Shown here one piece after another: positions 8,053-17,479 of a stretch of 64,000 bases of DNA. The notes under the pieces were generated by a model, which was not told the origin of the DNA, did no database searches, and was given only the letters and a program-made list of their open reading frames with translations. The translations under genes and the position numbers were made by a program. The DNA is from Clostridiales bacterium (GTDB lineage Bacteria > Bacillota > Clostridia > Lachnospirales > Lachnospiraceae): assembly GCA_012523775.1 (NCBI GenBank), contig JAAYTK010000066.1, positions 1 through 64,000 on the forward strand, given 5' to 3'. Positions within the stretch are counted from its first letter, which is position 1. Every line of letters starts with the position of its first letter.

Positions 8053-8871
8053 TCATCCTTCGAACAGATCGTTCCGTGATTTATGCTGCCTAATGGCGTC
8101 GGATGGAGATATGCCGTTATGCTTTTTAAAGATTCGGCTGAAATAAAAAACATCGGTAAAGCCACAGGCATCGGCAATTTCATGTATTTTATATTCTCCG
8201 CTGTATAGCATTTCCTCTGCCCTGTTCATACGTACGAAGGTTAAGAAGTTTTTAAAGGACATACCGGTTTCCTTTTTGAATAGAGTGCCGAAATACATGT
8301 CGCTTAGATTAATCATTTCAGCCATTCTCTGTACGGTGAGCGGCTCCTTATAGTGATTGGATATATAATGAAGGACTTTCTTTATTCTTGTATCTACGAT
8401 ACTTGTATCCTTCTGATAGATTATTATCTGAAAATAGCGTTGTAATATCATAAGATAGATGCCCCTGGCTCTTAGAATATAACCCGGATCCTTAAGTGTC
8501 CATACAGTATTCAGGTTTTTATAGAGGGCAAGAATATCCTTATGCAGACCTATATTACAGATAAGAGGAAGAGGAAGAGTTATATCCTCACCGTTAATGT
8601 TACGAATCTTTCCGTTTATAGAATAGCATTCCATTAATGCATCCGGGCTGCTGGTAGCAGAACGGGTGCTTCCATATGGAATACATAGAAGATCTCCTGC
8701 CGTTACTGTATACTTAGTTCCGTTAATTATATATTCTGCCCTTCCGCTTATTACATAAGTAATATCTACAAAATCCATAACCATTTCTTCAATTTCCCAA
8801 TTAACAGTACAGATTCGATGATTATAATAGTCAACCGTAACCACAATATTATTTAATATATCATAATCCAT
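8053..8871 (-). CDS. AraC-family regulator with cupin sensor domain
   Basis: A 272-residue regulator with an N-terminal cupin-like sugar-sensing domain (YIINGTKYTVTAGDLLCIPYG, ~50-70) and two C-terminal AraC helix-turn-helix motifs (~168-265: LTVQRMAEMINLSDMYFGTL and KIHEIADACGFTDVFYFSRI). A GAGGG ribosome site precedes the ATG. It is divergent from the sugar ABC operon that starts at 9205 and is very likely its activator, responding to the imported carbohydrate. Its 3' end is 2 bp from the stop of the DUF4956 gene on the other strand. Family call firm; sugar unknown. Confidence 0.93.
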   Translation of the reverse strand: MDYDILNNIVVTVDYYNHRICTVNWEIEEMVMDFVDITYVISGRAEYIINGTKYTVTAGDLLCIPYGSTRSATSSPDALMECYSINGKIRNINGEDITLPLPLICNIGLHKDILALYKNLNTVWTLKDPGYILRARGIYLMILQRYFQIIIYQKDTSIVDTRIKKVLHYISNHYKEPLTVQRMAEMINLSDMYFGTLFKKETGMSFKNFLTFVRMNRAEEMLYSGEYKIHEIADACGFTDVFYFSRIFKKHNGISPSDAIRQHKSRNDLFEG

Positions 8872-9204
8872 AATTCATCCCTCTATTTTCAATTAACTGA
8901 ATATGAGTACGGGCTACAAATGTAAATTTATAGTTTTAGTTTATATGAATCATAAGTTGATGTCAATTATAAGAAATTAATTAGATTATGTAAATTAATC
9001 CATGATTTTTACATGTTTTCAATAGTTTAACCATGTTTTTTTCTTAATTTCATTGTTATAATGTATTAAAATAATTTACTAACGGCTTTATATTTGTGTA
9101 AACTGTACATTTTTTTTGTGTTTATAAGTCAAAACTTATAATTAGCTTAAGGTGCCGATACTTAATTGACACAGTGTTTCGGAAAAAACTCAAGGGGGAT
9201 AAAT
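8872..9204. promoter_or_regulatory. Divergent AraC / ABC-operon control region
   Basis: This 333-bp A+T-rich gap has no gene. TATAAT at 9057-9062 is a good -10 hexamer toward the ABC operon, but the -35 position (TGTTTT, 9034-9039) is poor, as expected for an activator-dependent promoter. A perfect 8-bp inverted repeat, TTATAAGT-CAAA-ACTTATAA (9122-9141), lies in the predicted leader. The AAGGGGG ribosome site is at the right end. Confidence 0.5.
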
Positions 9205-10134
9205 ATGAAACCAAAAAGATCCGGGAGAAAGACATTATTATATTTGAAGAGGACATGGACTCTTTATCTAATGCTAATATTGCCCGTGGCATTTGCCGTG
9301 ATTTTTAGATATTTGCCTATGACCAATATCTCCATGGCAGTTAAGGATTACAACATGTTCAAAGGCGTATGGGCATCGCCATGGTCAGATCCTTTATATA
9401 AATGGTTTGATAAGGCTTTTAAGACGAAGGATTTTTGGCTTGCTCTCCGTAACACATTAATGTTAAACGGTCTTGATCTGATATTCGGATTTCCGTTGCC
9501 GATTATGCTTGCTCTGCTTCTAAATGAGCTTGCATTCAGGCGTTATAAGAGAGTAACCCAGACCATAGTTTATCTGCCGCACTTTTTATCATGGATTATT
9601 ATTAGCGGTATGGCTAGGCAGTTACTGGCACCCCGTACAGGAGTTGTCAATGTGTTATTGGGTAAAGCCGGTGTAGGTCCCATCAACTTCCTTATGGAGC
9701 ATGGCTTATATGTGGCAACATATATTGCCTTAGGCCTATGGAAGGAGATGGGTTGGAATACAATTATATATTTGGCCGCTATAACAGGTATAAATCCGGA
9801 GCTTTATGAAGCGGCAGAAGTGGACGGAGCATCCCGTTTAAGAAAGATATGGCATATAACATTGCCGGGTATTCGTTCCACTATTATAGTACTGTTAATC
9901 ATGAATATGGGACGTATTTTAGGCAGTGAATTCGATCGTCCTTATGCTATGCAAAATGACTTGGTTATGAAAGTGGCGGATGTACTAAGTACGTATGTAT
10001 ATCGTGTAGGTATTAGAGGATTCCAATTCTCCCTTACGTCTGCCATTGGATTATTCCAGTCTGTAGTCTGTGTAATATTCTTGTTTTCTGCAAATGCGCT
10101 CGCCAAGCGTTTTGGTGAACGGGGAATTTGGTAA
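9205..10134 (+). CDS. Sugar ABC transporter permease, LplB type
   Basis: A 309-residue inner-membrane permease with about six helices. The cytoplasmic EAA loop (YEAAEVDGASRLRKIWHITLPGI, ~200-222; shown here in part as EAAEVDGAS...LP) contacts the ATPase. The N-terminal WTLYLMLILPVAFAVIFRYLPM and the NISMAVKDYN segment are typical of the LplB subgroup, which imports oligosaccharides in Firmicutes. The ATG at 9205 sits behind AAGGGGG; an upstream GTG/ATT-type extension is unlikely. It is the first gene of a permease-permease-binding-protein operon without an ATPase, so a shared MsmX-like ATPase encoded elsewhere is expected. Confidence 0.93.
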   Translation: MKPKRSGRKTLLYLKRTWTLYLMLILPVAFAVIFRYLPMTNISMAVKDYNMFKGVWASPWSDPLYKWFDKAFKTKDFWLALRNTLMLNGLDLIFGFPLPIMLALLLNELAFRRYKRVTQTIVYLPHFLSWIIISGMARQLLAPRTGVVNVLLGKAGVGPINFLMEHGLYVATYIALGLWKEMGWNTIIYLAAITGINPELYEAAEVDGASRLRKIWHITLPGIRSTIIVLLIMNMGRILGSEFDRPYAMQNDLVMKVADVLSTYVYRVGIRGFQFSLTSAIGLFQSVVCVIFLFSANALAKRFGERGIW

Positions 10135-10149
10135 GGGGGTGTCGGACGA

Positions 10150-11019
10150 ATGGTTAAATCGAGGAAAAGAAAAATTGACGATCTTATTATAGCTGCGGTT
10201 TGCTTTCTGTTTATATTAATTTGTCTGTTGCCGATGGTTAATATACTTGCCAGATCCTTAAGCTCATCGCAAGCCATGATCAATAATAGAGTTACATTCT
10301 GGCCTGTGGAATTTACGTGGGAATCCTATTTTTATGTTTTACAGGATAAGGCTTTTGTACGCTCATTATGGTGGACGGCTCTGTTAACACTAATATGTAC
10401 TCTGGTGTCATTAACAATAACCATATTGGCTGCTTATCCTTTGATTTATGAGAATCTCAAAGGTAGAAGATTCTATAATGGAATGATGCTGTTAACGATG
10501 TATTTCAGTGCGGGCACTATACCTAATTATTTATTAATGAAGCAGCTTAATTTGATTGATAATCCGCTCGTGCTAATTATTCCTAACTGTTTATCAATAT
10601 TCAACATGATTATTCTCAGAAGCTTTTTCCATACTGTACCTGACAGCCTACGGGAATCAGCACAGCTTGACGGTGCAGGTCCGCTTAACGTATTGGTTCG
10701 TGTCTATCTGCCTCTGTCAAAGCCGGTTTTGGCTACTTTGGCATTGTTCTATGCGGTTGGTAGATGGAATGGCTTCTCAGATGCATTAATGTATGTTCCT
10801 AACCCTAAGTATGCACCGATACAGCTTAAGCTATATCAGATTATTAACAACAGGTCGTCTATTGAGACTGCTCAACAGGAGGGATTTTCTGCACCTGTAG
10901 CGAGTGAAGGGTTAAAATCTGCATCTGTTATGTTTGCTACAGTTCCTATTTTGCTGGTTTATCCATGGTTGCAGCGTTACTTTATTACAGGTGTAACCTT
11001 AGGAGCAATTAAGGAATAA
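10150..11019 (+). CDS. Sugar ABC transporter permease, YtcP/carbohydrate type
   Basis: The second permease of the importer, 289 residues, about six membrane helices. Its EAA loop is RESAQLDGAGPLNVLVRVYLP (~170-190, given in part as ESAQLDGAG..LP). The start LCLLPMVNILARSLSS-like region and the end WLQRYFITGVTLGAIKE are characteristic of YtcP-like partners of LplB. The GGGGGTG ribosome site is only 15 bp after the first permease gene, so the two are cotranscribed. Works as a heterodimer in the cytoplasmic membrane. Confidence 0.93.
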   Translation: MVKSRKRKIDDLIIAAVCFLFILICLLPMVNILARSLSSSQAMINNRVTFWPVEFTWESYFYVLQDKAFVRSLWWTALLTLICTLVSLTITILAAYPLIYENLKGRRFYNGMMLLTMYFSAGTIPNYLLMKQLNLIDNPLVLIIPNCLSIFNMIILRSFFHTVPDSLRESAQLDGAGPLNVLVRVYLPLSKPVLATLALFYAVGRWNGFSDALMYVPNPKYAPIQLKLYQIINNRSSIETAQQEGFSAPVASEGLKSASVMFATVPILLVYPWLQRYFITGVTLGAIKE

Positions 11020-11094
11020 ATATTTTAGGTAGATTTCAGCGATAGGCATTTGCTGTCGTTGATGTTTATAAAAAAATATATAGGAGGATGTGAA

Positions 11095-12780
11095 ATGAAA
11101 AAGAAATTGTTGTCAATCCTGCTCATTTGCATGGTTCTTGTCAGCGTTCTGGGGGGTTGTGGAAAGAAGACTGACGATGACGCAAAAGATACAGGAAAAG
11201 ATGCGACAAAGGCTCCTACCAAGGCAGCTGAGAAAAAAGATGACGATGCCACCCATGAGCCTGAAGAAGTACCTCTGCCGGAGTATAGCGAAATCACAGT
11301 AGAAGTATTCGATCGTGGTACAGATGGTGGAAAAACTGACCCTACAAACAACTATTATACAGATTGGATTAAGGCAAAAGTATTAGAAGAACTTAATATC
11401 GGTGTTACCTTCGTTGCAGTATCCCGTTGGGAAGAGACTGATCAGCTAAATAACCTCATGGCTGCAGGAACAGCACCCGATATCTGTATGACCTACAGTG
11501 GTGATTTGGCTAATAACTACCGTGATTTAGGTGGCCTTGTCGAGTTATCACAGTATATCGAATCACATTTGCCAAACCTTAAAGAGTTTTTAGGTCCCGA
11601 CCTTGCATTACCAGGCCGTGATATGATCTATCGTAACATGGATACTACTACCGGTGAGGTATATTCTATCCCTGCACGTCGTATGCAGGTTGCACAGGTA
11701 TCCACTTTCATACGTAAGGACTGGCTTGATAAGCTTGGCTTAGGACTTCCTACAACAACTCAGGAATTCTATGATGCCTTAGTTGCATTCAAAGAGCAGG
11801 ATCCCGGTGGTGTAGGTGCTAACAACGTTGTTCCGTTCACAATGACCAGTGACGTTCGTTGGCGTGCATCGACTATTCTCGAGTCTTTCGTTGATCCTGA
11901 CCTTTCTACCGAGGAACGCTGGGTTAATACGGTTATTGACCGTCAATACCTGTTACCGGGCTATAAGGAAGGCGTGCGCTTCTTGAACAAGATGTACAAT
12001 GATGGCTTAATTGATAATCAGTTTGCACTTTATAAGGATGATACAGATAGTGACAACCTAATTAAGAGTGGTGTTGCCGGTTCATTTATCCATAACTGGG
12101 ATCAGCCTTATCGTGACACACCAGGATTACTACATGATCTGCAGGAGAATATTCCCGGTGCTGAAATCGTATCAATCGATCCTTTCGTAAACAGTGCAGG
12201 TCAGACTGCAAAAGGACTTTATGATTCAGCCGGACTTAACTTCTTTATTCCTGCTACAAGTCAGAACGTAGACGGTGCTCTTCGTTATCTGGATTGGTTA
12301 TCAAAGTTTGAAAACCGTTACTATCTGCAGGTTGGTGATGAGGGTGTTACCCATGATATCATTGATGGAATTCCTCAGCTTAAGCCTGCTGAGAATGAGA
12401 AGATCCAAAACTCTCCTCAGAACATCGACTATACAATTATGATCAATGGTCTTGATCTTGGCGATGTTACAAAGAATGCAAAGGCTCTCGCGGCTTCATA
12501 CTCAGTTCCTGCAGAGTATGTTGTTAAAGCATATGAAGACGCTATGCGTGATGGACGTCCTGCAATCATTGTTCCTGTAACATTAAGTGCAGCAGGTCCT
12601 TATACACAGACATTAACAGATAAGGGTAATGAGCTTATGTCTACTGCTGTAACAGCAGCTCCTGAGGACTTCGATAGAGTTTGGGATGAAGGCATTGCAG
12701 AATGGCGCGCCAGTGGTGCTGATGAAATTATTGCCGAGCGTGCTGCTAAGTATGCAGAGTATATCGCATCTATGAATTAA
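11095..12780 (+). CDS. Extracellular sugar-binding lipoprotein of the ABC importer
   Basis: A 561-residue solute-binding lipoprotein. The N-terminus has a basic start, hydrophobic core and lipobox LGGC with Cys near residue 21, then an acidic/Ala/Lys linker (~24-58). The mature part resembles LipO/YtcQ family 1 binding proteins (GTAPDICMTYSG near 125, WLDKLGLGLPTT near 210). The long length fits oligosaccharide binders. GGAGG 7 bp before ATG 11095 fixes the start; the upstream TTG start would run through it. Codon use is clearly more biased than in neighbours, consistent with high expression. Third gene of the operon, ended by the terminator at 12814-12853. Confidence 0.92.
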   Translation: MKKKLLSILLICMVLVSVLGGCGKKTDDDAKDTGKDATKAPTKAAEKKDDDATHEPEEVPLPEYSEITVEVFDRGTDGGKTDPTNNYYTDWIKAKVLEELNIGVTFVAVSRWEETDQLNNLMAAGTAPDICMTYSGDLANNYRDLGGLVELSQYIESHLPNLKEFLGPDLALPGRDMIYRNMDTTTGEVYSIPARRMQVAQVSTFIRKDWLDKLGLGLPTTTQEFYDALVAFKEQDPGGVGANNVVPFTMTSDVRWRASTILESFVDPDLSTEERWVNTVIDRQYLLPGYKEGVRFLNKMYNDGLIDNQFALYKDDTDSDNLIKSGVAGSFIHNWDQPYRDTPGLLHDLQENIPGAEIVSIDPFVNSAGQTAKGLYDSAGLNFFIPATSQNVDGALRYLDWLSKFENRYYLQVGDEGVTHDIIDGIPQLKPAENEKIQNSPQNIDYTIMINGLDLGDVTKNAKALAASYSVPAEYVVKAYEDAMRDGRPAIIVPVTLSAAGPYTQTLTDKGNELMSTAVTAAPEDFDRVWDEGIAEWRASGADEIIAERAAKYAEYIASMN

Positions 12781-12813
12781 TTCCTAACTATATGAATTAT
12801 TAATAATACCAAA

Positions 12814-12853
12814 CGAGGATACCAAGAAGCCATTTAGGCTTTTGGTATCCTCG
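12814..12853. terminator. Bidirectional terminator, ABC operon / Hsp20
   Basis: A hairpin with CGAGGATACCAA on the left arm and TTGGTATCCTCG on the right (12814-12825 with 12842-12853), including an inner AAGCC/GGCTT pairing, lies between the converging sugar operon and the hsp20 gene. Confidence 0.88.
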
Positions 12854-12869
12854 CTTGATTTATGCAAGC

Positions 12870-13310
12870 TTACTTGATTGTAATCTGTTTCTTTTCCTCC
12901 AGCGTTGACACTACCTTATCCTTAGGAAATACTATCGTTAATACACCGTTATCGAATGAAGCCTTAAAATCCTTTTCATCAAGGTTGTCGCCTACATAGA
13001 AGCTTCTCTTGCAGCTGCCGCTGTAGCGCTCCCTTCGGATATATTTACCCTTCTTATCGGTTTCATCCTTGCTCTCTTCCCTATTGGCAGAGATGGTCAG
13101 ATAACCCTTGTCGAGGGTGGCATTAATATCCTTCTTGTCATATCCGGGGAGTTCGATTTCCAGCTGATATTCATCTCCCAAGTCCCGTACATTGGTAGTC
13201 ATCCATCTTGATGAGGGTATTCTTGCAATGGATGGGAAGTTAAACATGTCATCAAATCCATCAAAGAAATCATCTACAAAGTTGTTCCTAAAAATACTTG
13301 GTAATAACAT
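12870..13310 (-). CDS. Small heat shock protein, Hsp20/alpha-crystallin family
   Basis: A 146-residue ATP-independent holdase chaperone. The alpha-crystallin domain spans ~38-130, with YQLEIELPGYDKKDINATLD, a GSCKRSFYVGDNLD stretch and the conserved A/G-x-x-x-G-V-L core as KASFDNGVLTIVFPK. A short C-terminal tail lacks a clear IxI motif (KQITIK is the nearest). The ATG at 13308-13310 is preferred because AGGAGG lies 7 bp ahead of it; the ATG two codons upstream abuts the site. No CIRCE element is visible upstream. Monocistronic. Confidence 0.94.
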   Translation of the reverse strand: MLLPSIFRNNFVDDFFDGFDDMFNFPSIARIPSSRWMTTNVRDLGDEYQLEIELPGYDKKDINATLDKGYLTISANREESKDETDKKGKYIRRERYSGSCKRSFYVGDNLDEKDFKASFDNGVLTIVFPKDKVVSTLEEKKQITIK

Positions 13311-13588
13311 AACCATTCCTCCTTTTTAATACCTCTATAACAGTTAATTATATAATAACTATATGTTCTATATGAAATATAACAGATATAATTTAATGTG
13401 TCAAGTTATAAGGTAAGGATTTCACAAAAAATTCATAATTCTATTGATTATTAATGTTTCCTTAAATTTTATCAAAGATACTTGAAAATATTACTAATAA
13501 TTAGTATAAATGAGATAATAGACATAATAATAGACTAATAGGATAATGAGAGAGCAATCTCGGTCATATTTTAAGGAGGCTAAGCTTC

Positions 13589-14488
13589 ATGGCCAGTAAT
13601 ACAAATCATAAAATGTTATTTATAGTTAACCCTGTTGCGGGGAGGGCTCATCCGAAAAATAAGCTAACCCATGCTGTGAAATTATTTAAGAGCCATGGCT
13701 ATAGTGTAACTATGAAGAAAACCGCTTCCAAGGGACATGCAACCGAGTTGGTTATAAAGCATGGGACCAATTATGACATTATTGTCTGCAACGGTGGAGA
13801 CGGTACTCTGAATGAAGTTATATCAGGAGTAATGAATCTCGATAGGAAGGTTACTATAGGATATATACCATCAGGGACAACTAATGATTTTGCCAGTAGC
13901 TTAAATCTGTCCGATAAGACAGAGACAGCCGCCATGACAATACTTACAGGGCAGCCCAGAACGGTTGATATCGGTCTGTTTGGTGAAAAGAGATATTTCA
14001 GTTATATTGCATCCTTTGGAGCATTTACCGGAAGCTCATATTCTACGCCCCAATCATACAAAAATGTTATCGGTCACCTGGCTTATGTTCTGGATGGTAT
14101 GAGAGATATCCCAAATATAAGGCCGCATCATGTCTGCGTCGAGGTTGACGGACAGACTTATGAGGATGATTATCTGTTTGGAGCGGTAAGCAACTCTATA
14201 TCAATCGGTGGCCTTCTTAAGCTGGATTCCAATAAAGTAAATCTAAACGATGGTTTATTTGAGATTATTTTAATTAAAAACCCGAAAACACCGCTGGATC
14301 TTAGCAGAATGCTATTATCAATAAGAAAGAAAGAATATACAGATAAATCGATACAGTTAATTAAAGCATCCGAAGCTACATTCTATATGGATGAGGTTAT
14401 TCCCTGGTCAATCGACGGTGAATATGAACCCGGTGCAAACAAGGTCAGAATACAAAACATCTCCAATGCTATAAGTATTATCGTATGA
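13589..14488 (+). CDS. Diacylglycerol/lipid kinase family protein (YegS/BmrU-like)
   Basis: A 299-residue cytosolic or membrane-associated kinase of the DAGK catalytic family. FIVNPVAGRAHPKNK opens the ATP-binding domain, and CNGGDGTLNEVISGVM (~68-83) is the nucleotide-binding GGDGT motif; IPSGTTNDFASSL (~92-104) is the second family motif. Such enzymes phosphorylate diacylglycerol, undecaprenol or related lipids, recycling lipid left after teichoic acid synthesis. The nearby LCP and LTA-synthase-like genes fit envelope work. AAGGAGG ribosome site. Precise substrate unknown. Confidence 0.9.
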   Translation: MASNTNHKMLFIVNPVAGRAHPKNKLTHAVKLFKSHGYSVTMKKTASKGHATELVIKHGTNYDIIVCNGGDGTLNEVISGVMNLDRKVTIGYIPSGTTNDFASSLNLSDKTETAAMTILTGQPRTVDIGLFGEKRYFSYIASFGAFTGSSYSTPQSYKNVIGHLAYVLDGMRDIPNIRPHHVCVEVDGQTYEDDYLFGAVSNSISIGGLLKLDSNKVNLNDGLFEIILIKNPKTPLDLSRMLLSIRKKEYTDKSIQLIKASEATFYMDEVIPWSIDGEYEPGANKVRIQNISNAISIIV

Positions 14489-14576
14489 TATGGCTCGGTT
14501 GAAATTATAATCATGAAGATTTATAATTAAAAGGATGATATTTATACAACGAAATATAAGTTAGGAGTATATTATA

Positions 14577-15773
14577 ATGGACAAGCAGAATTATGATTCT
14601 GAACATGAAGAGCAATCGAATATAGACAGCCCGGAGATAAAAAATCACAGTAAATTAAAGAAGATATTAATGATAAGCGGAATATCTATCATCGTTCTGC
14701 TTCTTATTTTTGTTTGGCTTAGATATACAAGGAGCGGACGAAGAGTATTATATAAAATAGCCGGAAGAGTCATTCATCAAGGCCTGGATAATGAAGACGA
14801 TGTAGAAGCTAGCTCAGTTATAATTCCTATAGAGAGGGAACCGATAAAAGAGGATGTCGACAGGACTGAACCAAAGAAAGATACACATATAAATAAGCCA
14901 GTAGAAAAGGAAGAGGTCGTTCAAAGGATTAAGCCTGATCCAAGAAAAGAGGATTATGTCAGCAATTATCTCTTGTTTGGCCTCGAGGAGTTCTTTGGAG
15001 CCAAGAATGCGGACACTATTATGATTGCCTCAATTAATACAAAGGATTGCACAATTAAGCTTACGTCTATACTAAGGGATACATATATTGAATTTGGTGA
15101 ATATAAACCTAATAAAATAAATGCATTTTTCTCATTAGGGGGAGCAAAGACCTTAGTGAGTGTTATTGAAGATAAATATCGTATTAAGATAGACGGATAT
15201 GCATATATCAATTTCGATGCGTTTGAAAGCATTATTGACTATCTTGGTGGCATATCCATAGAACTGGGAGAAGAAGAAGCAGAATATCTGAATACCACCA
15301 ATTATATTTCAAATCCTGAAAACCGTAGCGTTACCCCGGGATGGAATGAATTAAACGGAAATCAAGTCTTGGGATATTGTCGGGTCCGCAAAGTTAAGAC
15401 CCTTGGTGGTGCTAATGATGATTATGGAAGGACACTAAGACAGAGAAGGGTATTAAAGGCGATATTCAATAAATATAAATCAAAGGGAGTAATAGAGCTG
15501 TTTAGAATATCAAACAATATTCTGGGTTATGTAAAGACCAATGTGACCCAAAAGCAGATCGAGAAAGCCTTAGAAGATATCATCGAAAACAAGATAACAA
15601 AAATGGATACTTTACGTATCCCTGTTAATAATGCATTTGAAACCCCAAAAGAGTATAACGGTGTCACTTCTCCGTTAGTATATGATTGGGATGCCAATAT
15701 TGCGGAATTATATAAGTTTATATATCTTGACACAGATGATGAAGCCATAAATAATGTGATAAAGTATAAATGA
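14577..15773 (+). CDS. LytR-CpsA-Psr (LCP) family cell-wall glycopolymer ligase
   Basis: A 398-residue LCP protein: a short cytoplasmic lysine-rich tail, one membrane helix (~30-45), a charged extracellular linker (~70-125), and the LCP domain (~125-345). Family signatures visible are YLLFGLEE, ADTIMIASINTKDCTIKLTS with its LRDTY motif, INFDAFESIIDYLGGI, and GNQVLGYCRVRK followed by DYGRTLRQRRVL. These proteins transfer teichoic acids or capsule from undecaprenyl lipid to peptidoglycan outside the membrane. The conserved arginines (R in ILRDTY and RTLRQR) are present. It follows the lipid kinase gene in the same direction. Confidence 0.92.
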   Translation: MDKQNYDSEHEEQSNIDSPEIKNHSKLKKILMISGISIIVLLLIFVWLRYTRSGRRVLYKIAGRVIHQGLDNEDDVEASSVIIPIEREPIKEDVDRTEPKKDTHINKPVEKEEVVQRIKPDPRKEDYVSNYLLFGLEEFFGAKNADTIMIASINTKDCTIKLTSILRDTYIEFGEYKPNKINAFFSLGGAKTLVSVIEDKYRIKIDGYAYINFDAFESIIDYLGGISIELGEEEAEYLNTTNYISNPENRSVTPGWNELNGNQVLGYCRVRKVKTLGGANDDYGRTLRQRRVLKAIFNKYKSKGVIELFRISNNILGYVKTNVTQKQIEKALEDIIENKITKMDTLRIPVNNAFETPKEYNGVTSPLVYDWDANIAELYKFIYLDTDDEAINNVIKYK

Positions 15774-15774
15774 A

Positions 15775-16458
15775 TTATTTACTGTCCTTTGACTTGTATC
15801 TTTTCCTGGCTGTCGGGGGAGACGAATAGGTATTAACCTTTTTACGCAAAGCTTCTCCCTGTTTTCTTGCTATGTAATTTCCAAGCTTATTATTTTTTTC
15901 ATTGAATTTACAACCATAAAGGAAGGAATCCAAATGGGTCAGATATTCCTTTCTTACTATGATTCCGGACAAGCTTATAATGTAGTTATTATCCTTGATT
16001 CTAAGACGTATGGTTCTGTCAATATCAAGGTCCTCCTTTGTGATAAAGCCTACGCCTGTTTCGCTTAAGTCTTTCACTAATACATTTATAGCCAGGGGAC
16101 CTGTTGCAGTATTGATATATATAGGCATATCCTCTCCAATATACATCCGATATGCTTCTCTGCGATTATATGGCTTGCCTTCTCCCAAAGCATCAATTTT
16201 ATGATAGATAACACCGTCATATTTAACCAATTTAACGGTGGCATTACTCCACAGATATACCTTGCCCTCTATCTTAACGATTAAATTAATCCGACAGTTT
16301 TCATTAAAGCCCACGGTCTGTTCGTTAACCATTATAGGAGATATCAATATTGAGTTGTTTATTATCAGAAGAATTTCGCTTCTAAAAGACATACTATGTC
16401 CGCTATATCGTACATCAAGTTCTATACCTGATCCAATCGGAATATCTTCAATGAGCAA
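15775..16458 (-). CDS. PilZ-domain c-di-GMP receptor, YcgR-like
   Basis: A 227-residue protein with an N-terminal YcgR-type (PilZN) beta domain and a C-terminal PilZ domain (~115-215). The c-di-GMP binding pattern is complete: RREAYR gives RxxxR, and DLSETG gives D/NxSxxG. Such proteins act as flagellar brakes or other c-di-GMP effectors in the cytosol. The start is a TTG 7 bp behind AAGGAGG; no ATG fits. A basic tail (RKRYKSKDSK) ends the protein. The gene converges on the LCP gene with a 1-bp gap between the two stop codons. Confidence 0.9.
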   Translation of the reverse strand: MLIEDIPIGSGIELDVRYSGHSMSFRSEILLIINNSILISPIMVNEQTVGFNENCRINLIVKIEGKVYLWSNATVKLVKYDGVIYHKIDALGEGKPYNRREAYRMYIGEDMPIYINTATGPLAINVLVKDLSETGVGFITKEDLDIDRTIRLRIKDNNYIISLSGIIVRKEYLTHLDSFLYGCKFNEKNNKLGNYIARKQGEALRKKVNTYSSPPTARKRYKSKDSK

Positions 16459-16621
16459 ATCAACGCCTCCTTTATGGTAGATATATATAAGTATAGTACA
16501 TTTATCCTACAAATACAATAATATTCTGGTATACATTGTCGAAATTCGTATAACCTTTACGGAAATCATAGAATCAATTATAATAATTGACATAGCTTTA
16601 AAAATTGAAGGCGGTGAGTAT

Positions 16622-17455
16622 ATGAGATTTACAAAGATGCAGGGCATTGGAAATGATTATGTTTATATGGACTGTACTGAGAATGTGATTAATAATGTCA
16701 GTGAATTGGCAATAAAAATCAGTGACAGGCACTTTGGTGTGGGTTCTGATGGCTTGATATTAATAAAGTCCTCGGATAAGGCTGATTTTTTTATGGATAT
16801 GTATAATAGTGACGGTTCTAGAGGTAATATGTGTGGTAACGGAATCCGATGTGTGGCAAAGTATGTCTATGATTATGGATTGACCGACAAGAAAAAGCTT
16901 GAAATTGAAACACTAAGCGGTATTAAATCGTTGGAGCTAACGGTAAAGGACGGGAAGGTTGAATCGGTAACTGTGGACATGGGTTCGCCTGTTTTGGATC
17001 CTAGACTAATACCTGTAATATCCGATAAGGAAATATTATTGAATGAACCGATAACGGTAGGAAATAAGGATTATGAAATCACATGTTTATCCATGGGTAA
17101 TCCCCATGCCGTTGTCTTTGTGGAGAATACTGATTCTTTCCCTGTTGATGAAATCGGACCGTTATTTGAAAATCATGAAATTTTTCCTGATAGGGTAAAT
17201 ACGGAATTTGTACAGGTTGTCGATAGAAAGAATATAAAGATGCGTGTATGGGAGCGGGGGTCGGGAGAAACCCTGGCTTGTGGAACCGGAGCCTGTGCCA
17301 GTGTCATTGCATGCATCTTAAACGGACTTACTGATAATGAGGTTCGGGTATCATTGCTCGGAGGGGATTTAAATATCAGATTTGATAAGGATAGGAATAA
17401 AATATATATGACCGGACCGGCTGTGACGGTATTCGAAGGGGACTATCCGGGATAA
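16622..17455 (+). CDS. dapF: Diaminopimelate epimerase
   Basis: A full-length 277-residue DapF that interconverts LL- and meso-diaminopimelate for lysine and peptidoglycan synthesis. The two catalytic cysteines are visible: Cys71 in MCGNGIRC and Cys219 in LACGTGACAS. FTKMQGIGNDYVYMD at the N-terminus is the family start. GGCGGTGAG lies before the ATG. It opens a same-strand run with the S66 homologue and the LTA-synthase-like gene, all tied to the envelope. Confidence 0.97.
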   Translation: MRFTKMQGIGNDYVYMDCTENVINNVSELAIKISDRHFGVGSDGLILIKSSDKADFFMDMYNSDGSRGNMCGNGIRCVAKYVYDYGLTDKKKLEIETLSGIKSLELTVKDGKVESVTVDMGSPVLDPRLIPVISDKEILLNEPITVGNKDYEITCLSMGNPHAVVFVENTDSFPVDEIGPLFENHEIFPDRVNTEFVQVVDRKNIKMRVWERGSGETLACGTGACASVIACILNGLTDNEVRVSLLGGDLNIRFDKDRNKIYMTGPAVTVFEGDYPG

Positions 17456-17479
17456 GACGTAATTGATGGAGGTAATGAT

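Noticed and set aside
9097..9109. TGTAAACTGTACA as a CcpA cre site before the ABC operon
   Set aside because: It is one base short of the cre spacing and lacks the central CG, so it does not meet the consensus.
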